A stretch of DNA of 64,000 nucleotides from positions 59,832 through 123,831 of the forward strand of contig JACRPI010000043.1 in NCBI GenBank assembly GCA_016214075.1. Reading direction: 5' to 3'. This DNA comes from Candidatus Woesearchaeota archaeon (lineage in GTDB: Archaea; Nanobdellota; Nanobdellia; Woesearchaeales; DSVV01). This document shows positions 58,946 through 64,000 of the stretch, in pieces. The position numbers were made by a program, and so were the translations under genes. The notes beneath the pieces are model-generated. The model had not been told where the DNA came from. It searched no databases and worked only from the letters and a program-made list of their open reading frames with translations. Position 1 is the first letter of the stretch; each line of letters begins with the position of its first letter.

Positions 58946-60552
58946 ACAAAAAAATAATAATAATTCTGATCATTTTATGCATTGCAATAGGAGTGCGTGC
59001 GTCTGGCCTAAACAAACCATTATATCAGGATGATACTATCTTTGCGGGGATTGCAGAAAATAAAGAATATTTCTCAACAAATAATGTCCATCTCCCGTTA
59101 GGAAATCTTATAATAATTGGAGTTACAAGTCTTTTAGGAATAAGTGAATGGACGTTACGGTTCCCTACGTTTATCTTTGCGATAGGAACAATACTGATCA
59201 CGTATTTCTTTGCAAAAAGAAGATATGGGGAGAAAGTGGCGTTATGGACAGCGTTCATCATGGGTATATCATGCTGGCATATCTATGGTTCATTGACAAA
59301 TATCGCAGCTGAAGGAGGACTTGTAACTTTTATGATCGCACTCACTTCTTTTTATTTTTTAGAAGGAAAGAAGGACATAATAACTGGACTGTTATTAGGA
59401 GGAGCTATTCTCGCAAAAGAGTTTGCAGTCCTGCTCCTTCCGCTTTTTGTACTCTATTTACTTACAAATAAGATGGGATGGAAAGAGATTGTGAAGAAGA
59501 TGAGCTGTATCGTAATAGGCGCAATAATTGTGGGAACTCTCTTTGTGAGCATTGATTTCTTTTGGAATAATCTTGGAGCAATAAAGACACTGCTGGGCAG
59601 TATAGTAAAAGAAACGTATACAACACCAACAATGTATCACATGATATATGGTCTTTTCAAAATTGCGCTGTTCGCGTCGCCGTTATTACTGCTGTTTTTT
59701 CCGCTGTATGTAATGAAGGAAGGAAAAAAGAGCCTTTCGGAATTTGAAGTGTTGTATGTAGTATTTATGGTTTCATTTTTTATTTTAGTCATTAATCAGG
59801 CAACAGAAAAGGTTCGATATCTGTTGATTATTATTCCTTTCCTGGCAATTATAGCGGCGAAATACATCGCAGCGTTTGAATTAAAAAGAAAAGAGTATCT
59901 CATTATAAGTGTCATAAGTATCATTTTTTTAATAGGATTTGCATTTATGAATGTTGAAAGAAATACTATCTCTTATGAAGAGCAGGAAAAGATGCTTGCC
60001 TCCATAAAAAGTGGGAAAGGAATAGATGTTGGATTGGTATCAGAAACAGGAAATAGTGGGTTCGTCATCAACACGAATATCGTTTTTCTTGCATATATGT
60101 TAAGCATTTTCGCCATGATCGCAATAAAAGCAGGATGGCAAAAAACAGGGATCATTGTTTTACTCGCGCTTGGAATAGGATATAATCTCTTTGTTGCAGA
60201 AGAGTATTTATGGCATGGAACAAGTCCAAATTATGAAGAAGTGACGCAAAACATAATCCACGATCTAAAAGAAGAAAAAGCAAAAGAGCCAATCTATGTG
60301 ATCAAAGATGTGAGCATTATTTGGTATCTACAAGATGACTATGAAACATTCTATAGTTTGGATACAATCCAGAATACAGATGAGAGATTAGACTGGTTTG
60401 AAGCAATGACAAAGACTGGCGGAACAATAGTGGTTGTGGATATCCCTTTTATCAATAAAGAAGGACGCCTTTGGAACATTATAACAGCATGCGAAGAAAA
60501 GAAAGCGTATATGAATAAAGGAATTGAGATCGGGTGGGTGTTTAGCTGTTAG
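58942..60552 (+). CDS. GT-C glycosyltransferase, PMT/ArnT-like (536 aa)
   Basis: The protein starts with a transmembrane helix and then 'PLYQDDTIFAGIAENKEYF', where the Asp-Asp matches the catalytic acidic pair in loop 1 of PMT/ArnT enzymes, followed by 'VHLPLGNLIIIG' as in GT39. About eleven helices are visible. The C-terminal soluble tail is short (about 120 residues) with 'DYETFYSLDTIQNTDERL'. Co-translated with the GT2 gene upstream, which presumably makes its lipid-linked donor. Confidence 0.87.
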   Translation: MNKKIIIILIILCIAIGVRASGLNKPLYQDDTIFAGIAENKEYFSTNNVHLPLGNLIIIGVTSLLGISEWTLRFPTFIFAIGTILITYFFAKRRYGEKVALWTAFIMGISCWHIYGSLTNIAAEGGLVTFMIALTSFYFLEGKKDIITGLLLGGAILAKEFAVLLLPLFVLYLLTNKMGWKEIVKKMSCIVIGAIIVGTLFVSIDFFWNNLGAIKTLLGSIVKETYTTPTMYHMIYGLFKIALFASPLLLLFFPLYVMKEGKKSLSEFEVLYVVFMVSFFILVINQATEKVRYLLIIIPFLAIIAAKYIAAFELKRKEYLIISVISIIFLIGFAFMNVERNTISYEEQEKMLASIKSGKGIDVGLVSETGNSGFVINTNIVFLAYMLSIFAMIAIKAGWQKTGIIVLLALGIGYNLFVAEEYLWHGTSPNYEEVTQNIIHDLKEEKAKEPIYVIKDVSIIWYLQDDYETFYSLDTIQNTDERLDWFEAMTKTGGTIVVVDIPFINKEGRLWNIITACEEKKAYMNKGIEIGWVFSC

Positions 60553-60754
60553 GAATGGAACCACAATAATTATACTGAAAGCGGGAAAGTTTTCTGAATG
60601 CTGCTTCATCATGATATCTCTTTTTTTCATGATAAAGACGGACTAAACTATTACCGCAAACAGGCCAAGTATTATCTAATGGATGTTCTAGACTGAAAAG
60701 AAAAACTAAAATGAGAAAGACAAAAAAGAACAATTCTTTTGTCAAAAGCGACAA
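60542..60754 (-). CDS. possible small secreted or membrane-anchored protein (70 aa)
   Basis: A TTG-initiated frame gives one hydrophobic N-terminal segment (LFFFVFLILVFLFSL) and a polar tail with two cysteines (PVCGN ... NYCGS). It would fill most of the 60553-60819 gap. The stop overlaps the end of the convergent GT-C gene by 11 bp. No clear ribosome site or TATA box was seen, so it may be chance. Confidence 0.4.
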   Translation of the reverse strand: MSLLTKELFFFVFLILVFLFSLEHPLDNTWPVCGNSLVRLYHEKKRYHDEAAFRKLSRFQYNYCGSIPNS

Positions 60755-60819
60755 ACAACCACGTCAAAAACCAGATGGCATGCTCACTTCGCTGAAGATT
60801 GGTGGAAAACTTCAGTATT

Positions 60820-61704
60820 TCAAAGCAGTTTATTTCTCTGAGATCGCGTCATTTTCATTTCTTCCAACGCCGCAAACGGAGCTTTGAACACCATGCCAAG
60901 TTCCGTTTCAATCTTTGTACAAACTAATCCTCCTTTTCGTGGACGATCTGCAGGTTGCTTCAATGCTTCTGTACTAATAGACGTGATCAAATGTTTATCC
61001 AACCCAAAAACAAGTGCGATCTTCTCCGCAAACTCAAGTCTAGACATATATTCTGGACCAGCAGTGTGATACACTCCAGTTTTCTTTGCTTCTGTTAACA
61101 GAACAAGAGCGCGAGCAAGATCAGAAACAAATGTAGGGGTCGCATATTGATCACAAACAACAGAACTTTCTTTTCCTTCTTCGAGTGTTTTGATAAATTT
61201 CGCGACAAAATTCTTTCCAGCAACTTCCCAGCCATACACTGTCGTTGTTCGCGCAATGCAGCCAAGAGAAGGTAATTTTCGCAGAATTTCCTGTTCTATC
61301 TGCAGTTTATGCATTCCATAAACATTTAATGGATGTGTCGAAGCATCTTCTTGATATGGACCATTTTTCCCATCAAAGACATAATCCGTGGAAAGAAAAA
61401 GATAATATCTTTGATTATTACGACACCAATCAATAACATGCTGCGCTCCATTAAAATTAATTTTCTCAGATTCTTTAGGATGCTGCTCACAAAAATCAAC
61501 CCATGGCTGTGCAGCAGGCTGAAGAATTACATCTGGCTGCATAGTTTCCAATACTCGTTCCACTTCTTCTTTATCAGTAATATCAAGTTTGGTCATTCCG
61601 GAAACAGCAGTTTTGCAATATGTTCCAAAGACTTTATGACCATGAAATGCAGCATAAAGCTCATTTCCAATAAAGCCGCCTGCACCAATAATAAGTATTC
61701 GCAT
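60820..61704 (-). CDS. rmlD: dTDP-4-dehydrorhamnose reductase-like SDR (RmlD family)
   Basis: 'RILIIGAGGFIGNELYAAF', 'KLDITDKEEVERVLETMQPD', 'QPAAQPWVDFCEQHPKESEK', 'FLSTDYVFDGKNGPYQE' and 'PLNVYGMHKLQIEQEIL' (YxxxK) are the RmlD substrate-binding family landmarks, as is 'DQYATPTFVSDLARAL'. The usual partners RmlA, RmlB and RmlC are not in the window, so the true substrate may be another 4-keto sugar; some family members are MAT2B-like and non-catalytic. The 'GAGGFIG' loop varies from the common 'GxxGQLG'. Confidence 0.82.
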   Translation of the reverse strand: MRILIIGAGGFIGNELYAAFHGHKVFGTYCKTAVSGMTKLDITDKEEVERVLETMQPDVILQPAAQPWVDFCEQHPKESEKINFNGAQHVIDWCRNNQRYYLFLSTDYVFDGKNGPYQEDASTHPLNVYGMHKLQIEQEILRKLPSLGCIARTTTVYGWEVAGKNFVAKFIKTLEEGKESSVVCDQYATPTFVSDLARALVLLTEAKKTGVYHTAGPEYMSRLEFAEKIALVFGLDKHLITSISTEALKQPADRPRKGGLVCTKIETELGMVFKAPFAALEEMKMTRSQRNKLL

Positions 61705-61735
61705 GTTCCCTCATTAGAGAGAAAATGCTAAAACG

Positions 61736-61743
61736 TTTATAAA
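61736..61743 (-). promoter_or_regulatory. TATA box of the rmlD-like gene
   Basis: TTTATAAA, about 35 bp before ATG 61704, giving a leader of about 9 nt. Confidence 0.5.
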
Positions 61744-61791
61744 AGTTATTGAGCAAAAAATTACCGAGTATCATATAAATTCTAGAAAAAG

Positions 61792-61799
61792 TTATAAAA
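61792..61799 (+). promoter_or_regulatory. TATA box of the 61821 epimerase gene
   Basis: TTATAAAA, centred 25-26 bp before ATG 61821: leaderless. Confidence 0.6.
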
Positions 61800-61820
61800 G
61801 GAACAAGATTCACATAAAAT

Positions 61821-62810
61821 ATGACAACTGTTCTTGTTACAGGTGGAGCTGGTTTTATTGGAAGCCACGTTGTTGATTTTCTCGTAAAAAGTGGATACAA
61901 AGTTATAGTCTTAGATGATCTTTCTGGTGGGTTTAAAGAAAATGTGAACCCACAAGCAGTGTTTGTCCAAGGATCAATCACAAACAAAAATATCATCCAA
62001 GAAATTTTTACAAAACATCAGATAGAGTATGTCTTTCATTTAGCAGCGTATGCAGCAGAAAATCTCAGTCACTTTATCAGAAACTATAACTATGAAAATA
62101 ATGTAGTGGGAAGTATTAATCTCATCAATGCTGCGATCATCCATAATGTGAAATGTTTTGTGTTTACGTCGTCAATAGCAGCGTACGGAGAAATTCCTTC
62201 TCCTATGAAAGAGGATGATCATCCAAAACCATGCGATCCGTATGGCATTGCGAAATTAACAATTGAATTGGATCTGAAAGCTGCGAACAAGATGTTTGGG
62301 ATGAATTACATTATTTTCAAACCACATAATGTCTATGGAGAGCGACAAAACATGGAAGATAAGTACAGAAATGTCGTCACAATTTTCATTAACCAAGTGC
62401 TCCAGAACAAACCAATCACGATATTTGGCGATGGAGAGCAAACACGAAGTTTTAGTTATGTGAAAGATGTTGCAAGAATAATTGCGCATGCAGTAGAAGT
62501 CCCTGAAGCATATAATGATTCCTTTAACATTGGCGCTGATGAAGTAACTTCAGTAAACAATTTAGCAACCATTGTTGCAAAGAAACTAGGAGCACCAGTA
62601 AATATTGTTCATTTGAAAGAAAGAAAAGAAGTAAAGCACGCGCACGCAGATCATGCAAAAATTAAGAAAATTCTTGGATATGAAACAGAAGTTCCACTCG
62701 ATGAAGGAATGGAAAGAACAATTGCGTGGACAAAAAATACAGGAACAAGAAAAACAAAAGAGTTTACCAATATAGAGATCAGAAAAAATCTTCCAGATGG
62801 ATGGAGTTAA
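61821..62810 (+). CDS. UDP-glucose 4-epimerase-like extended SDR
   Basis: 'TVLVTGGAGFIGSHVVDFLV', 'VIVLDDLSGGFKENV', 'VFHLAAYAAENLSHFI', 'FTSSIAAYGEIP', 'DPYGIAKLTIELDL' (YxxxK) and 'TIFGDGEQTRSFSYVKDVA' match the GalE/Gne branch. 'FKPHNVYGERQNMEDKYRN' is characteristic of UDP-glucose/GlcNAc epimerases and of some CDP-sugar epimerases. Likely reaction is C4 inversion of a UDP-hexose; sugar uncertain. It is a single leaderless gene. Confidence 0.85.
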   Translation: MTTVLVTGGAGFIGSHVVDFLVKSGYKVIVLDDLSGGFKENVNPQAVFVQGSITNKNIIQEIFTKHQIEYVFHLAAYAAENLSHFIRNYNYENNVVGSINLINAAIIHNVKCFVFTSSIAAYGEIPSPMKEDDHPKPCDPYGIAKLTIELDLKAANKMFGMNYIIFKPHNVYGERQNMEDKYRNVVTIFINQVLQNKPITIFGDGEQTRSFSYVKDVARIIAHAVEVPEAYNDSFNIGADEVTSVNNLATIVAKKLGAPVNIVHLKERKEVKHAHADHAKIKKILGYETEVPLDEGMERTIAWTKNTGTRKTKEFTNIEIRKNLPDGWS

Positions 62811-62825
62811 AGGAAATCCACACTT

Positions 62826-63803
62826 CTAGTTATTAAACCACCCTTGTTTTCCCGTAACAAAACCCTTCCACATTGAGAATAAAGTGATAAACCAAACAGC
62901 AGTATAAACAAAAGGAACAAAGAGCAAACGAATATCTTGAATATATTTCGGCAAAGACAGATGCGTAATATTTGCAAGAAAGACAATACATAAAAAAAGA
63001 AACAAACTGACCCAGACATTATAATACAAAAAGATAACAAAAAAGAAGAAAAGAACAGTCTTCAAAAGATCGTACATATATTGAAATCCCATTGCAGGAC
63101 CATACTTTCGGTGAAGCACACCCATTGCTTCATTATCGCGCATGAAGACTTTCTGTATGAATTTCCAAAGAGAATCATTATGTGGCGCGTGAATGTGCGC
63201 AACAAGTCCCTCATTAACAACAAGCTGGCCATAATCTCGTAATTTCATGAAAAGGTCTGTATCTTCGCCAGCAGTTTTGTAGGTTTCTCCATCAAAGAGT
63301 CCACATTTTTTCAAGAGAGAGAGACGATACACAGTAGCGTGTTCGTGAACAGTTTTTTGAAGACGAAGTTCAGGAACAGAAAAAACTTTGTGCCAGAAAG
63401 AAAAAGTCTCCCAAACTTCTTTGGGAACAAGTTGCTGAGAAGAGGAGAGAACAACAGAGCTATCAACCATTGGTTTCATCGCATGAGCAAGCCAATCTTC
63501 TCCTTGAGGAATACAATCCTGATGAAGCGTTATGACAAATTCTGTTTTCGCAAGAAGAAGTCCTTTATTCATATTGCGAGCAAGTCCAAGGTTTTTTTCA
63601 TTGTGAATATAAACAATGCCTTTAGGCATTTCAGAAGAGCGATCGAGTGAACCATCGTCCATCACAATAATAGTGACTTTCCCAGAGTATTTCTGTTTCT
63701 TGATTGCTGCAACAACAGCATCAACGGGAGCAGTATGGGTAGGAATAACAATAGTAACAGGAGCTTGCGAAAGCATTTTTTTTGTCTTTTTTTCGTTTTT
63801 CAT
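62826..63803 (-). CDS. GT2 glycosyltransferase with C-terminal membrane helices
   Basis: 'VTIVIPTHTAPVDAVVAAI', 'IIVMDDGSLDRSS', 'NEKNLGLARNMNKGL', 'VITLHQDCIPQGEDWL' (acidic motif weakened to QDC) and 'TYKTAGEDTDLFMKLRDYG' (ED motif) are typical of rhamnosyl/galactosyl-type GT2. Two or three hydrophobic segments follow residue 240 and anchor it. ATG 63803 is preferred to an upstream GTG because GTGATC precedes it at ribosome-site distance. Confidence 0.85.
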   Translation of the reverse strand: MKNEKKTKKMLSQAPVTIVIPTHTAPVDAVVAAIKKQKYSGKVTIIVMDDGSLDRSSEMPKGIVYIHNEKNLGLARNMNKGLLLAKTEFVITLHQDCIPQGEDWLAHAMKPMVDSSVVLSSSQQLVPKEVWETFSFWHKVFSVPELRLQKTVHEHATVYRLSLLKKCGLFDGETYKTAGEDTDLFMKLRDYGQLVVNEGLVAHIHAPHNDSLWKFIQKVFMRDNEAMGVLHRKYGPAMGFQYMYDLLKTVLFFFFVIFLYYNVWVSLFLFLCIVFLANITHLSLPKYIQDIRLLFVPFVYTAVWFITLFSMWKGFVTGKQGWFNN

Positions 63804-63884
63804 AAGGATCACTTGTAGGCATAAATGCTCAGATTATATGTTTTATTCTTTCCCTTTTGAAGACATTGTCTATTTAGCGTCATC

Positions 63885-63892
63885 TATATATA
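63885..63892 (+). promoter_or_regulatory. TATA box of the right-edge gene
   Basis: TATATATA, about 38 bp before ATG 63926. The leader would include GGTGAT before the ATG. Confidence 0.5.
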
Positions 63893-63925
63893 TTAGTTAA
63901 TTCTTAGGTTGTTTTGGTGATTTTT

Positions 63926-64000
63926 ATGGACATTCAATGTTTGAACTGTAAATCCAGTGATATTGCTAAAAAAGGTTATAGAAAAAATAAGTTAGGAAAA
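63926..64000 (+). CDS. zinc-ribbon transposase N-terminus, partial (cut by right edge)
   Basis: The 25 visible codons read MDIQCLNCKSSDIAKKGYRK plus NKLGK. The C-x2-C followed by a Lys-Gly-x-Arg-x-Asn-Lys pattern is that of the InsA-like zinc ribbon at the start of archaeal IS1/IS6-type transposases. GGTGAT precedes the ATG. The catalytic part lies outside the window, so the family remains unproven; a non-mobile zinc-ribbon protein is the alternative. Confidence 0.55.
   Translation, partial: MDIQCLNCKSSDIAKKGYRKNKLGK

Overview
The window looks like chromosomal DNA of an archaeon, most likely one of the small-genome DPANN lineages (Woesearchaeota-like; this placement is inference). The evidence is an archaeal Pelota gene, TATA boxes placed 25-28 bp upstream of many start codons (leaderless transcripts), GGTG/GAGG ribosome sites on genes inside operons, zinc-ribbon methyltransferases, and AT-rich, lysine-rich coding. 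No tRNA, rRNA or CRISPR array was seen.

Layout. 1-7.2 kb (minus strand) holds a cell-surface group: two paralogous lipoproteins, a 1033-residue polytopic protein with a lysozyme/SLT-like domain, and a pilin-like protein with two cysteine-rich repeats. 7.3-7.8 kb is a dense cluster of inverted-repeat elements just upstream of pelA (7.9-8.9 kb). From 9.5 kb to the right edge almost everything is glycan assembly: eight GT2, four GT9 (heptosyltransferase type), one GT4 and six GT-C membrane transferases, four methyltransferases and about a dozen nucleotide-sugar enzymes.

Pathways. (1) 16-26 kb encodes a complete ADP-L,D-heptose-type route (GmhA, two HldE-type kinases, HldE-type adenylyltransferase, GmhB, HldD) with domains shuffled into unusual fusions, plus GT9 transferases. 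(2) WecB (17.1 kb) and WecC (28.3 kb) give UDP-ManNAcA. (3) A nine-gene minus-strand operon (50.1-58.1 kb) combines GDP-mannose 4,6-dehydratase, a ColD/E1-type dehydratase with His in place of the PLP lysine, a GDP-fucose/colitose synthase homologue, three more SDRs and a two-subunit TPP enzyme. I infer a 3,6-dideoxy, possibly branched, GDP-sugar. (4) DPM-like GT2 genes sit beside GT-C genes several times, suggesting that each pair is a polyprenyl-phosphate sugar donor plus its membrane transferase. (5) An eleven-gene plus-strand operon (32.9-45.8 kb) adds a membrane-anchored radical SAM protein, an FAD oxidoreductase and a ferredoxin-DUF4346 fusion.

The least expected structure is a family of modular palindromic elements. 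Three copies share terminal sequences (AAAAAATAACAAC) around different cores. Two copies share a 195-nt core between different termini, with a compensatory base-pair change. One copy sits in frame inside a lipoprotein signal peptide. The right edge enters what looks like a transposase gene.
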